A stretch of 64,000 nt of DNA from Christensenella tenuis (GTDB lineage: Bacteria; Bacillota; Clostridia; Christensenellales; Christensenellaceae), in the NCBI RefSeq assembly GCF_014287795.1, contig NZ_JACOON010000001.1, forward strand, positions 372,001-436,000, in the 5' to 3' direction. This document shows positions 43,601 through 51,227 of this stretch, piece after piece. Position 1 is the stretch's first letter, and each line of letters starts with the position of its first letter. Position numbers and translations under genes: made by a program. The notes beneath the pieces are model-generated. The model searched no databases. It saw nothing but the letters and a program-made list of their open reading frames with translations, and was not told the origin of the DNA.

Positions 43601-44165
43601 TATCGAGGATTATACGCGCGTGCGTGAGCGGTACGATAATCTTGTTCTTCAGCGCGAAGACCTGATCGCGGCCGGAAACGACCTCCAGGTTGTAATTAAT
43701 GGGCTCCTGTCAGGGATGAAAGAAAGTTTTCGCGAAAAATTCGCACTGATTAACGAGAATTTCCAACGTACATTCCATGACCTTTTTGGCGGCGGATATG
43801 CACAGCTCGAACTTGGAGAAGGAGATATCATGGAATGCGGAGTGGAAATTATTGCTGAGCCGCCCGGGAAAAAACTCCAGAATATCGGCCTTTTGTCCGG
43901 TGGAGAGAAGGCGCTTACGGCAATCGCGCTTCTGTTTGCAATGCTAAGCATCAATCCATCGCCAATTTGTCTTCTCGATGAGATAGACGCGCCGCTTGAT
44001 GATGCAAACGTAATCCGTTTTTCGGAGTATCTTACGACGCTTTCTAAGGAATTGCAGTTTATTGTCATTACGCACAGGAAGCCCTCTATGGCCATTTGCG
44101 ATACGCTCTACGGCATTGCAATGCAGGAAAAGGGCGTTTCGGATATTGTATCAGTAGAACTTTAA
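40614..44165 (+). CDS. smc: Chromosome segregation protein SMC
   Basis: Condensin ATPase that loops and segregates chromosomal DNA with ScpA/ScpB. 1183 residues: Walker A GPNGSGKSNIADA near 33, coiled coil about 165-495, hinge about 500-640 (VEIILGNALQNVVVEN), returning coiled coil rich in Glu/Gln/Lys to about 1010, then the C-terminal head with signature LSGGEKALTAIALLFAML near 1095 and Walker B ICLLDEIDAPLDDAN near 1120. GTG start abutting the RseC-like gene. The smc-ftsY order is conserved in Firmicutes. Confidence 0.98.
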   Translation: MFLKRIELNGFKSFCNKKEIIINKGITGVVGPNGSGKSNIADAMRWVLGEQSSKNLRGTSMQDVIFNGTQTRSKKGYCEVALIFDNSDMRIKSEYTEIAVRRKMYRSGESEYSINNTNCRLKDILDLFRDTGIGKEGYSIIGQGKIDEILTSKATDRRKVFEEAAGIMKYRVRKEEAERNLRKTNDNITRIDDIISELSAQIEPLEKQMNEARDYLTLRDRLKELEINLYLYQYDRTGERISKTEEQIRENEQEFRGLTERIVQENARMQETKKELARLQDEIEAQNAQLGEQMSKQERLKGSLNLLEEKENTNQRAMRDNYEKRDTYEVQIKEGEQKLRDINAQISEKNSAIDEKYTEILALRSRIEEVTGKSGDAQEGIDAVRAEVENARTALQTMLIELNEKQVKAEILGQKKQQAQEEIEQHKAYVVQLQQTVESLKHENTECERQSAVLRSAMNEAAQLIKTLQDERTQAEKKVADTARRLSEDESRLKLLNDMRDEYEGYFDSVRSLFKAAKKAPEIGWKIKGVLAELIDVPKKYETPVEIILGNALQNVVVENDTDAKDIISFLRKNNLGRVTFLPTKSLKVRTLQKDEKSFLDLDGVECVASEAIECSDEVRPAVDFLLARTVIVRDMDSAISLMRKTDYAFRAVTMEGDFIKPGGVITGGSLKKNSTGFLSRKRMAQELEESVDSNRNLLAQWNTSLMESRKRSEDAQLLQQETLQKLRGQEIKAAEAKQKFQAAYDVFINNEQIAADLADRLSEASIELEQMETATKALRENTECAQAEFDALKKRQKEAEERAAGVAAQTSEIKDMLSAQELHQSELANEKNILLREAEHLRGSIAQAKDNLARLQQDNDALSAEMKELTHSKAELRGQLDEILERVRQAGEETRVKLARRDEWNAQAEEAARQAEELNAQKDLLIEQKYKFIANKEKLELSRENYQNKLWEDYGLTYANALPFRKEDFAYQAGTREIDGIRERIREMGAVNPNAIEDYTRVRERYDNLVLQREDLIAAGNDLQVVINGLLSGMKESFREKFALINENFQRTFHDLFGGGYAQLELGEGDIMECGVEIIAEPPGKKLQNIGLLSGGEKALTAIALLFAMLSINPSPICLLDEIDAPLDDANVIRFSEYLTTLSKELQFIVITHRKPSMAICDTLYGIAMQEKGVSDIVSVEL

Positions 44166-44184
44166 AACAGGAGAGAGTTTAGAA

Positions 44185-45084
44185 ATGGGATTTTTTGACA
44201 AACTAAAAGAACGTGTCAACAAGACACGGGAAAATTTTTCAGCTAAAGTCAACCAAGTAATTAAGAATTTCCGCAAAGTAGACGAAGAGTTTTTTGAAGA
44301 ACTCGAGGAGGCATTGATTCTCTCGGATATTGGCTATGCAACAACGGAAAAAGTAATTGAAACATTGCGTGACCAAGTAAAAGAGAGCAAAATTTCGGAT
44401 TCTTCTGAAATCAAGGATATGCTCGTAAAAATCCTCGCGGATTATATGAGCGCTCAGCCTCTGGAAATTAAAAAACCGACCGTAATGCTGATTGTAGGCG
44501 TCAATGGAGTGGGAAAAACCACAGCGATCGGAAAATTGACTAATTACTATAATGCGCAGGGTAAAAAGGTGCTTCTTGCGGCGGCGGACACTTTTCGCGC
44601 AGCGGCGGCGGAACAGCTTTCCATCTGGGGACAGCGTACGAATACGCGTGTAATTAAGTATGCGGAAGGCGCTGATCCGGCGGCTGTCGTTTATGATGCG
44701 ATCGATGCGGCAAAAGCCGCGGACAGCGATCTTTTGATCATCGATACGGCGGGCCGCCTGCACAACAAAAAAAACCTGATGAGCGAACTCGAAAAAATTA
44801 ATAGAGTCATCGATAAAGAATATCCAGGTGCAAACCGCGAAACGTTCCTTGTGGTGGATGCTACAACAGGACAAAATGCGATTTCACAGACGGAAGTGTT
44901 TAACGAAAGCGTTAAGCTCACAGGGATCATCCTTACCAAACTTGACGGGACAGCCAAGGGAGGCGTTGTATGCGCTGTAAAAGATATGACAGGCGTACCA
45001 GTGCGTTTTATTGGTGTCGGCGAAGGGGTGGATGATTTACAGCCTTTCGATGCGTACGAATTTGCAAAAGCGATCCTCGAATAA
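44185..45084 (+). CDS. ftsY: Signal recognition particle receptor FtsY
   Basis: SRP GTPase that receives ribosome-Ffh complexes at the membrane. 299 residues: no acidic A domain, only a short amphipathic N-terminus (MGFFDKLKERVNKTR) followed by the NG domain. G1 GVNGVGKTTAIGKL near 103, G3 DTAGRLHNK near 188, G4 TKLDGTAKGG near 250. The partner ffh lies 1 kb downstream. ATG start 19 bases after smc. Confidence 0.97.
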   Translation: MGFFDKLKERVNKTRENFSAKVNQVIKNFRKVDEEFFEELEEALILSDIGYATTEKVIETLRDQVKESKISDSSEIKDMLVKILADYMSAQPLEIKKPTVMLIVGVNGVGKTTAIGKLTNYYNAQGKKVLLAAADTFRAAAAEQLSIWGQRTNTRVIKYAEGADPAAVVYDAIDAAKAADSDLLIIDTAGRLHNKKNLMSELEKINRVIDKEYPGANRETFLVVDATTGQNAISQTEVFNESVKLTGIILTKLDGTAKGGVVCAVKDMTGVPVRFIGVGEGVDDLQPFDAYEFAKAILE

Positions 45085-45085
45085 T

Positions 45086-45727
45086 ATGGGGACACAGATA
45101 ATTCCGCTGCGCTTTGGCGGAGATAACTGCTATGTCATTGAAAATGGCAGCCATGCCGTGCTCGTGGATACAGGACGAAACTCCACAAGGGAAAAATTAC
45201 TGGCAGCCCTGAAGCCGTGGGATATTGAGCTGATCCTTCTGACGCACGGTCATTTTGACCATACATATAACGCGGCGTTCCTCGCACAAAAATTTGACGC
45301 CAAAATCGCTCTGCATGTGGCGGATGCAAGACTGGTGCGCGATAATCGGATTCATAAAATTGATTCGCGCGGCCCGGTCGGCTATTTTATAAAAAAAGTT
45401 TCTATAGCAAACATCAACAGGATATATATCGAACCGTTTGAACCAGCTTTTTATTTGCAGGACGGGCAGGATCTCAGGCCGTTTGGAATTGATGCGCAAA
45501 TTATTGCGCTCCCTGGACATACGGTGGGTTCTATTGGGATTCTGTCTGGAAAAGCATGCATTGTAGGAGATACGCTCATGAATATATGCGGAGTCAGCCG
45601 GGCACGCATCGCAGAGGATTTCAGGGCGCTTGACCGAAGCATCGGGACATTAAAACGGACGGACGCGGAAATTTTTTATCCCGGGCACGGAGGCCCGGTG
45701 GAGCGTAAACGGCTACTGAATTTGTGA
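45086..45727 (+). CDS. MBL-fold metallohydrolase
   Basis: Second small metallo-beta-lactamase-fold protein of the window, 213 residues, not closely similar to the one at 33.8 kb. Metal motif LTHGHFDHTYNAAFL near residue 52, later LPGHTVGSIGI, VGDTLMNI and YPGHGGPVER. Substrate unknown. It starts one base after the ftsY stop, so it shares that transcript, though MBL genes are not a usual ftsY partner. The frame opens inside ftsY; ATG 45086 is the evident start. Confidence 0.88.
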   Translation: MGTQIIPLRFGGDNCYVIENGSHAVLVDTGRNSTREKLLAALKPWDIELILLTHGHFDHTYNAAFLAQKFDAKIALHVADARLVRDNRIHKIDSRGPVGYFIKKVSIANINRIYIEPFEPAFYLQDGQDLRPFGIDAQIIALPGHTVGSIGILSGKACIVGDTLMNICGVSRARIAEDFRALDRSIGTLKRTDAEIFYPGHGGPVERKRLLNL

Positions 45728-45744
45728 GTGTAAAGGCCTTAGGC

Positions 45745-45772
45745 TTGACACTTCATAAAAATTATGTATAAT
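45745..45772 (+). promoter_or_regulatory. ylxM-ffh promoter
   Basis: TTGACA (45745-45750), 16-base spacer, TATAAT (45767-45772). The predicted start point falls inside the 5' arm of the terminator hairpin that begins four bases after the -10. Confidence 0.75.
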
Positions 45773-45775
45773 AAA

Positions 45776-45811
45776 ACAGGTGTAAAGTTTTTATGCTTTA
45801 CATCTGTTTTT
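45776..45811 (+). terminator. Terminator overlapping the ylxM transcription start
   Basis: ACAGGTGTAAAG / CTTTACATCTGT (one G-U pair), 8-base loop, T-run to 45811. It ends the smc-ftsY-MBL unit. Transcripts begun at the adjacent promoter would carry most of this hairpin at their 5' end. Confidence 0.85.
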
Positions 45812-45873
45812 AATTATTGAGAGCAGTCGGCTTGGGAAAATACGTATGGAACGGGCTGATTGGGCGGTATATT

Positions 45874-46113
45874 ATGAAACGCGAAAAGGACTTAAGCCTC
45901 AGCCTGTATTATGATTTTTATGGAGAATTCCTGACGGAAAAACAGGCGAAACTGTTTAAACTCTATTACAATGACGATTATTCCCTTGCCGAGATTGCCC
46001 AGGAATGTGGAATTTCAAGGCAGGGGGTACTGGATACCCTGAAGCGGGCCCAGGCAAAACTCAAGGATATGGAAGGCAAGCTTGGCTTGGTTGCAAACAG
46101 CAAGGAGAAATAG
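45874..46113 (+). CDS. ylxM: YlxM/p13-like SRP-associated helix-turn-helix protein
   Basis: A 79-residue helix-turn-helix protein of the UPF0122/YlxM family, encoded directly before ffh and reported in Gram-positives to associate with the SRP. Residues 18-60 (LTEKQAKLFKLYYNDDYSLA onward) resemble sigma factor region 4. The frame opens at a TTG at 45817, but ATG 45874 gives the family start MKREKDLSLSLYYDFYGEFL, with a modest GGGCGG ahead. It abuts ffh with no gap. Confidence 0.88.
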   Translation: MKREKDLSLSLYYDFYGEFLTEKQAKLFKLYYNDDYSLAEIAQECGISRQGVLDTLKRAQAKLKDMEGKLGLVANSKEK

Positions 46114-47436
46114 ATGGCATTTGAAGGGATCGCGGAAAAACTCCAAAACGTGTTCAGAAAATTGACGTCGCGCGGTAAATTGTCCGAAGGAGATATCAAG
46201 GCGGCAATGCGGGAAGTAAAGCTCGTATTGCTTGAAGCGGACGTTAACTTTCTCGTTGTAAAGAAATTTATCAAGGAATTATCGGAAAAAGCGGTTGGCT
46301 CCGAGATTCTTGAGAGCCTTACGCCCGGGCAACAGGTAATCAAGCTTGTACGCGATGAGATGACCGAACTTCTGGGCGGGAAGCAAGCGGAGATCAAATT
46401 GGCAAGCACACCACCGACGGTCGTCCTGATGATGGGACTCCAAGGCGCCGGAAAAACAACGTTCTGCGCAAAACTTGCTGGATACTATCAGAAAAAAGGT
46501 AAAAAACCGTTGCTCGTCGCTTGTGATATTTACCGTCCGGCAGCCATTAAGCAATTGCATGTGGTTGGTGAGCAAGTCGGTGTGGACGTATTCGATATGG
46601 GGCAGGATAACGCTTCTAAAATTTATAAAGAAGCGGCAAAGCATGCCATGAAACTTGGCTGTGATATGATTATTGTAGATACGGCGGGCCGTTTGCACAT
46701 CGATGATGAAATGATGTCGGAGCTAAAAGATCTCAAACAAACGGCGAACCCGACGGAAACGCTGCTGGTTCTTGATGCAATGACCGGTCAGGATGCGGTA
46801 AACGCGGCGACGACTTTCAATGATAATATCGGTATTGACGGCGTAATCCTCACCAAAATCGATGGAGATACGCGCGGAGGTGCGGCAATGTCCGTCCGTT
46901 CCGTGACGGGAAAGCCAATCAAATTTGTGGGTGTGGGGGAAAAACTTTCGGATATTGAGCCATTTTATCCAGACCGTATGGCATCGCGGATTCTCGGCAT
47001 GGGGGACGTTATGTCTCTTATAGAAAAAGCGGAAGCTTCTTTTGAAGAAAAGAAGGCTGTCGAATTACAGAAAAAGATTTCCAAAGACCAGCTTACCCTC
47101 GAAGACTTTCTCGACCAGCTGGAGCAGTTTCAGGATATGGGGTCCATGAGCGATATTCTGGCTATGATGCCGGGTGGAAATAAGCTGAAGGGCATGACGG
47201 TTGATGAAAAACAACTGGAACGCACAAAAGCAATTGTAAAATCCATGACGCGGGAAGAACGGTTGAATCCCCAGGTTATCAATGCCTCTCGCAGGCGGCG
47301 TATCAGCGCAGGAAGCGGAACGACGGTGCAGGATGTAAACCGGCTTCTGAACCAGTTTGACCAGATGAAAAAGATGCTTAAGCAATTTTCCGGCAAAGGC
47401 GGAAAACGGCGGGGCATGATGAAACTGCCATTTTAG
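46114..47436 (+). CDS. ffh: Signal recognition particle protein Ffh
   Basis: SRP54-type GTPase that binds 4.5S/6S RNA and signal sequences. 440 residues. N domain, G domain with GLQGAGKTTFCAKL near 107, DTAGRLHIDD and TKIDGDTRGGAAMS, then the methionine-rich M domain (about 300-440) with MMPGGNKLKGM and the RNA-binding RRRRISAGSGTTVQDVNRLL segment. ATG start. The SRP RNA gene is not in the window. Confidence 0.98.
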   Translation: MAFEGIAEKLQNVFRKLTSRGKLSEGDIKAAMREVKLVLLEADVNFLVVKKFIKELSEKAVGSEILESLTPGQQVIKLVRDEMTELLGGKQAEIKLASTPPTVVLMMGLQGAGKTTFCAKLAGYYQKKGKKPLLVACDIYRPAAIKQLHVVGEQVGVDVFDMGQDNASKIYKEAAKHAMKLGCDMIIVDTAGRLHIDDEMMSELKDLKQTANPTETLLVLDAMTGQDAVNAATTFNDNIGIDGVILTKIDGDTRGGAAMSVRSVTGKPIKFVGVGEKLSDIEPFYPDRMASRILGMGDVMSLIEKAEASFEEKKAVELQKKISKDQLTLEDFLDQLEQFQDMGSMSDILAMMPGGNKLKGMTVDEKQLERTKAIVKSMTREERLNPQVINASRRRRISAGSGTTVQDVNRLLNQFDQMKKMLKQFSGKGGKRRGMMKLPF

Positions 47437-47449
47437 TTTTAACACAGTC

Positions 47450-47477
47450 TTATGCCGTGCAAGCGGTTAAATATAAT
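47450..47477 (+). promoter_or_regulatory. Possible rpsP promoter
   Basis: Consensus TATAAT (47472-47477) 35 bases before rpsP, but the matching -35 (TTATGC, 47450-47455, 16-base spacer) is poor. Confidence 0.35.
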
Positions 47478-47512
47478 AAAGTTTCATTTATGAAATTATT
47501 TGGAGGTAGATT

Positions 47513-47752
47513 ATGTCAGTAAAAATCAGATTAAAAAGAATGGGTTCCAAAAAGCGGCCGTTTTACAGAATGGTGGTGGCGGATGAGCGCGCACCCCGCG
47601 ATGGCAGGTACATCGAAGAGCTTGGATATTATGATCCGCTTACGAAGGATCTGAAACTGGACAATGAAAAAGCGCAAAGCTGGATCGGCAATGGTGCACA
47701 GCCTACGGATACTGCGCGCGCATTACTGAAAAAAAGCGGCGCGATCAACTAA
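47513..47752 (+). CDS. rpsP: 30S ribosomal protein S16
   Basis: Small-subunit assembly protein, 79 residues. VKIRLKRMGSKKRPFYRMVV, then DGRYIEELGYYDPLT and the C-terminal PTDTARALLKKSG are diagnostic. GGAGG site and ATG. First gene of the rpsP-khpA-rimM-trmD-rplS cluster, which is conserved across Firmicutes. Confidence 0.98.
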   Translation: MSVKIRLKRMGSKKRPFYRMVVADERAPRDGRYIEELGYYDPLTKDLKLDNEKAQSWIGNGAQPTDTARALLKKSGAIN

Positions 47753-47764
47753 AGGTGAATCACA

Positions 47765-47992
47765 ATGCGTGAATTGGTAGAATATATTGCCAAGAATTTG
47801 GTGGATGAACCGGATTCTGTCCGCGTGACTGAGCGCGAGGAAGAGCATGCCTTTATCCTCGAGCTTACCGTTGCGCCTGACGATATGGGTAAAGTGATCG
47901 GCAAGCAGGGTCGGATTGCCAAAGCAATCCGTACCGTTGTGAAAGCTGCCACAACAAAATCACCAAAAAAATATATTGTTGAAATCGTATGA
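47765..47992 (+). CDS. khpA: KH-domain RNA-binding protein KhpA
   Basis: A single type II KH domain, 75 residues, with the GxxG loop in GKVIGKQGRIAKAI. In Gram-positives KhpA pairs with KhpB and affects cell size and RNA metabolism. 12 bases after rpsP, overlapping rimM by four bases (ATGA). Confidence 0.95.
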   Translation: MRELVEYIAKNLVDEPDSVRVTEREEEHAFILELTVAPDDMGKVIGKQGRIAKAIRTVVKAATTKSPKKYIVEIV

Positions 47993-48513
47993 CTGAGTAC
48001 TTCGAGTTAGGGCGTATCCTGAAACCACAGGGTGTAAAAGGTGAAGTGAAGCTTGATGCGTTTACTGACGATTTATCGCGGTTCCTTGATCTGGATTTTG
48101 TTTATTTCAAGAATGCGGAAACGGGATATCGTCGCGTAAACGTCGAGAAAACGCGCATAGACGCCCGGTATGCTTATCTGAAACTTCAGGGTATTGAGTC
48201 CCGTGATGATGCGGAAACGCTTCGTGGGGTTTTCCTGTACATCGACAGAGCACATGCGGCCAAGTTGCCGGAAGGTTCTTATTATATTCAAGACCTAATT
48301 GGCTGCCGGGTAACGGATCAAACGGGAAAATCACTTGGCGTTTTGCAGGATATCCTGCAAAACGGTGCGGCAGACGTGTATGTTATAAAAATGGAAAAAG
48401 GTACCTGCTTATTTCCTTCCGTAAAGCATGTCGTCCTGAACCGTGATATAGAAAGCGGCATCATTACGGTGGATGCGCAAAAGCTCGCCGAGGTTGCGGT
48501 CTATGATATTTAA
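47989..48513 (+). CDS. rimM: 16S rRNA processing protein RimM
   Basis: 30S maturation factor that binds S19 and the 16S 3' domain. 174 residues: N-terminal RimM beta-barrel (ELGRILKPQGVKGEVKL, then GVFLYI) and C-terminal PRC-barrel with YYIQDLIGCRVTDQTGKSLG. Overlaps khpA by four and trmD by eleven bases. Confidence 0.97.
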   Translation: MTEYFELGRILKPQGVKGEVKLDAFTDDLSRFLDLDFVYFKNAETGYRRVNVEKTRIDARYAYLKLQGIESRDDAETLRGVFLYIDRAHAAKLPEGSYYIQDLIGCRVTDQTGKSLGVLQDILQNGAADVYVIKMEKGTCLFPSVKHVVLNRDIESGIITVDAQKLAEVAVYDI

Positions 48514-49240
48514 CTGCCTTACGATTTTTCCCGAAATGTTTTCTGCTTTTACAGGCACAAGCCTGTGTGAAAAGGCGATTGCAAAAGGGCTGATTGAAAT
48601 CAATGCCGTTAATTTTCGCGACTACACGGAAGACAGGCATAACCGCGTCGATGCATATCCTTTCGGGGGCGGGGCCGGGATGCTTTTGATGCCGCAACCG
48701 CTGTTTCGTTGTTTCGCGGCCCTAAATGAAAAGCACGCAGCCCGAAAGGTCCGTAATATCTATATGAGCCCGGCCGGCAAGGTTTTCACTCAGAAAAAGG
48801 CTGCGGAATTCTCCGGATATGAAGTGCTGAATATTTTATGTGGCCATTATGAAGGAGTAGATCAGCGCGTACTGGATCACTTGATCGATGAAGAAATTTC
48901 CATTGGGGACTATGTATTGACCGGTGGAGAACTTCCAGCCATGGTATTAATGGATTGTGTTATGCGTTATGTGCCCGGAGTTCTTTCCAATGCGGAGTCG
49001 CTTTCCGAAGAAAGTTTTTCCGGCGGTTTGCTGGAATATCCGCAATACACGCGTCCTTCTTCCTTTCAGGGAATGGAAGTACCGGAAGTACTTCTTTCCG
49101 GACACCATAAAAACATTGCTGCCTGGCAAAGGGAACAGGCCCTCCTGAAAACCCTTTTATGCCGGCCTGAGCTTTTAGAAAGTGCGGAGCTTAGCAAGGA
49201 AGACCTGGAAATTTTGGACCGGTTAAAAAAACAAACTTGA
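48503..49240 (+). CDS. trmD: tRNA (guanine-N1)-methyltransferase TrmD
   Basis: SPOUT methyltransferase making m1G37 in tRNAs, preventing frameshifts. 245 residues. FNCLTIFPEMFSAF at the N-terminus, PFGGGAGMLL, then the knot with LCGHYEGVDQRV and EEISIGDYVLTGGELPAMV, and C-terminal LEYPQYTRPSSFQGMEVPEVLLSG (in parts). The frame opens earlier; ATG 48503 within rimM gives the family start. Confidence 0.97.
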   Translation: MIFNCLTIFPEMFSAFTGTSLCEKAIAKGLIEINAVNFRDYTEDRHNRVDAYPFGGGAGMLLMPQPLFRCFAALNEKHAARKVRNIYMSPAGKVFTQKKAAEFSGYEVLNILCGHYEGVDQRVLDHLIDEEISIGDYVLTGGELPAMVLMDCVMRYVPGVLSNAESLSEESFSGGLLEYPQYTRPSSFQGMEVPEVLLSGHHKNIAAWQREQALLKTLLCRPELLESAELSKEDLEILDRLKKQT

Positions 49241-49265
49241 TCTTCTGGTCAAGTTGTGATAAAAT
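49237..49265 (+). promoter_or_regulatory. rplS promoter
   Basis: TTGATC (49237-49242), 17-base spacer, TAAAAT (49260-49265). A small dyad AACTTGA/TCAAGTT spans the -35 and spacer. Provides rplS with its own transcript and a leader of about 75 bases. Confidence 0.55.
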
Positions 49266-49269
49266 TTTA

Positions 49270-49344
49270 GTGTTTTTTGAATTAGGATGGTCCGCTGCCC
49301 GAATATGCGGGTAAGAACGTCTGCAGGGGAAGGAGGAAATTCAA
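49270..49344 (+). promoter_or_regulatory. Possible L19 autoregulatory leader
   Basis: The untranslated region holds a hairpin CCCG (49298-49301)/CGGG (49308-49311) nested in CTGC (49295-49298)/GCAG (49322-49325), ending next to the AGGAGG site. Firmicutes carry a described L19 leader at this place; I cannot confirm that this matches its consensus. Confidence 0.4.
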
Positions 49345-49686
49345 ATGAACGATATTATCAGAGCAGTAGAAGCCGAACAGCTTAAAACGGATCTGCCCGC
49401 TATGAAGGTGGGAGATACAGTTAAGGTGTATGTAAAGGTTGTAGAAGGAACCAGAGAAAGATTACAGGCATTCGAGGGATATTTAATTGCAAAGAAAGGC
49501 GGCGGCCTTTCCGAAACGATTACGGTACGACGCGTATCTTACGGTATTGGGGTGGAAAGAACATTCCCGATCCATTCGCCCCGGGTGGACAAAATCGAAG
49601 TGCTTCGCCATGGCCGCGTGCGCAGAGCAAAATTGTTTTATTTGCGCGACAGGGTTGGCAAAGCCGCAAAGATCAAAGAAGCTTAA
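49345..49686 (+). CDS. rplS: 50S ribosomal protein L19
   Basis: Large-subunit protein at the 30S-50S interface, 113 residues. Typical segments: KVGDTVKVYVKVVEGTRERL, QAFEGYLIAKKGGGLSET, RVSYGIGVERTFPIHSP and VRRAKLFYLRDRVGKAAKI. ATG start with GGAAGGAGG ahead. A terminator follows at once. Confidence 0.98.
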   Translation: MNDIIRAVEAEQLKTDLPAMKVGDTVKVYVKVVEGTRERLQAFEGYLIAKKGGGLSETITVRRVSYGIGVERTFPIHSPRVDKIEVLRHGRVRRAKLFYLRDRVGKAAKIKEA

Positions 49687-49693
49687 AAAATGC

Positions 49694-49719
49694 GGGGGCG
49701 TTATGCCCCCTATTTTTTT
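49694..49719 (+). terminator. Terminator after rplS
   Basis: GGGGGC / GCCCCC with GTTAT loop followed by TATTTTTTT, eight bases after the rplS stop. rbgA starts 25 bases further on with no visible promoter. Confidence 0.9.
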
Positions 49720-49743
49720 ATATCATGGGAAAGGAGCAGGAAA

Positions 49744-50583
49744 TTGGATATTCAGTGGTATCCCGGGCATATGGCAAAAGCCCGCAGGCAATTGAAAGAA
49801 AAACTAAAAACTGTAGATCTTGTCATCGAAGTTCTTGACGCACGTGCGCCGGCTAGCTCTCTGAATCCCGATTTTGATGATCTTTTTTCGCACAAAACGA
49901 GATTTTATGTCTTGAACAAAGCGGATCTTGCCGACGAGAATATAACGAAAAATTGGCTGTGTTATTTTAAAAACCAAAAAATTCGAGCCGTTTCTTTCTC
50001 GGCTACACGCGGAAATGTAGAGTTGCTAAAAAAGCAGATCATCGACTGCGCCGCGCCCCTCTTGCGTCGCTATCGTGAAAAAGGAATGAATAAAACGCTG
50101 CGTTGTGCGATCGTTGGTATTCCAAACGTGGGAAAATCTGCAATTTTAAACCGCCTTTCCGGTGAAAAAAAGCTGAAGGAAGGCAACCGCCCGGGTGTAA
50201 CCAAGGCACTCCAATGGGCTAAAATTGACGAGCATTTAGAGATCATGGATACTCCGGGACTGCTGTGGCCAAAATTTCAGGAGGAAAGGACCGGAGCCGT
50301 CGTCGCATTGATTGGCAGTGTGAAACTTGATATTCTTGATGAAGAGGCGCTGGCATTCTACCTGATCGGCTTCCTGAAGCAGACCGCGCCCGCTCTTTTG
50401 CAGAATCGTTATCAATTGGATTCCCTCGATAAAAATGATTTCGGTCTGCTGGAAGATATCTGCCGTGCAAGGGGCTTCCTGTTAAAAGGCGGCGTATATG
50501 ATACGGAGCGGGGAGCTAAAACACTGCTCGACGAATTTAAAAATGGAAGGCTGGGACGGCTTTCCCTGGAAAAACCGGAGTAA
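49744..50583 (+). CDS. rbgA: Ribosome biogenesis GTPase RbgA (YlqF)
   Basis: Circularly permuted GTPase needed for late 50S assembly. 279 residues. IQWYPGHMAKARRQL at the N-terminus; motifs occur in permuted order: G4 LNKADL near 57, then G1 GIPNVGKSAI near 125, G3 MDTPGLLWPKF near 170, and a C-terminal helical RNA-binding domain. The frame is open further upstream through the terminator; TTG 49744 with AAGGAG about 9 bases ahead gives the family start. Confidence 0.95.
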   Translation: MDIQWYPGHMAKARRQLKEKLKTVDLVIEVLDARAPASSLNPDFDDLFSHKTRFYVLNKADLADENITKNWLCYFKNQKIRAVSFSATRGNVELLKKQIIDCAAPLLRRYREKGMNKTLRCAIVGIPNVGKSAILNRLSGEKKLKEGNRPGVTKALQWAKIDEHLEIMDTPGLLWPKFQEERTGAVVALIGSVKLDILDEEALAFYLIGFLKQTAPALLQNRYQLDSLDKNDFGLLEDICRARGFLLKGGVYDTERGAKTLLDEFKNGRLGRLSLEKPE

Positions 50584-50591
50584 AGTATACC

Positions 50592-51227
50592 ATGGGAAAA
50601 CGGGAAGATGCATGGCGTGAAAAGCTGCAGCTCATGACTTCATATGAGCGGATACACTGGGAACACGGAGAACTGGTAGCCGGAATTGATGAGGCCGGGA
50701 GAGGACCGCTCGCGGGCCCGGTTGTAGCTGCATGTGTGATTATGCCGTGCGACGACTTGATTCTTGGAATCGACGATTCAAAAAAAGTTTCGGAGAAGCG
50801 CAGGGAAGCGTTATATGATATAATATTAAAAAAGGCTGTCGGCTATTCAATATCCGTCGTAGATAATAGGGTAATTGATGAGGTCAATATTCTAAACGCT
50901 ACACGCAAGGCTTTTGAAAACGCTTTGCGTGGTCTTGAGATTCGCCCACAGCATGTGTATACGGATGCAATGGCAATAGAAACCGATATTCCGTATACTC
51001 CGCTTATCAAGGGTGACGCAAAGGTATATACGATTGCGGCTGCATCCATCGTCGCAAAAGTAACGCGGGACCGTATTATGCGGGAATATGATAAGCAATA
51101 TCCAGAATATCTCTTCGCAAAACATAAGGGCTATGGGACGAAAGCGCATTATGACGCGATTCGCACCTACGGGATTCTGGACATTCATCGGAAGACATTC
51201 TTAAGGAAGTTGATACAAAATGACTGA
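50592..51227 (+). CDS. rnhB: Ribonuclease HII
   Basis: Removes ribonucleotides and RNA primers from DNA hybrids. 211 residues. AGIDEAGRGPLAGPVV carries the first Asp-Glu pair, DDSKKVSEKRR and the YTDAMAIE strand follow, and the last acidic residue is in the AASIVAKVTRDRIM region. ATG start 8 bases after rbgA, the usual neighbour. Confidence 0.97.
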   Translation: MGKREDAWREKLQLMTSYERIHWEHGELVAGIDEAGRGPLAGPVVAACVIMPCDDLILGIDDSKKVSEKRREALYDIILKKAVGYSISVVDNRVIDEVNILNATRKAFENALRGLEIRPQHVYTDAMAIETDIPYTPLIKGDAKVYTIAAASIVAKVTRDRIMREYDKQYPEYLFAKHKGYGTKAHYDAIRTYGILDIHRKTFLRKLIQND

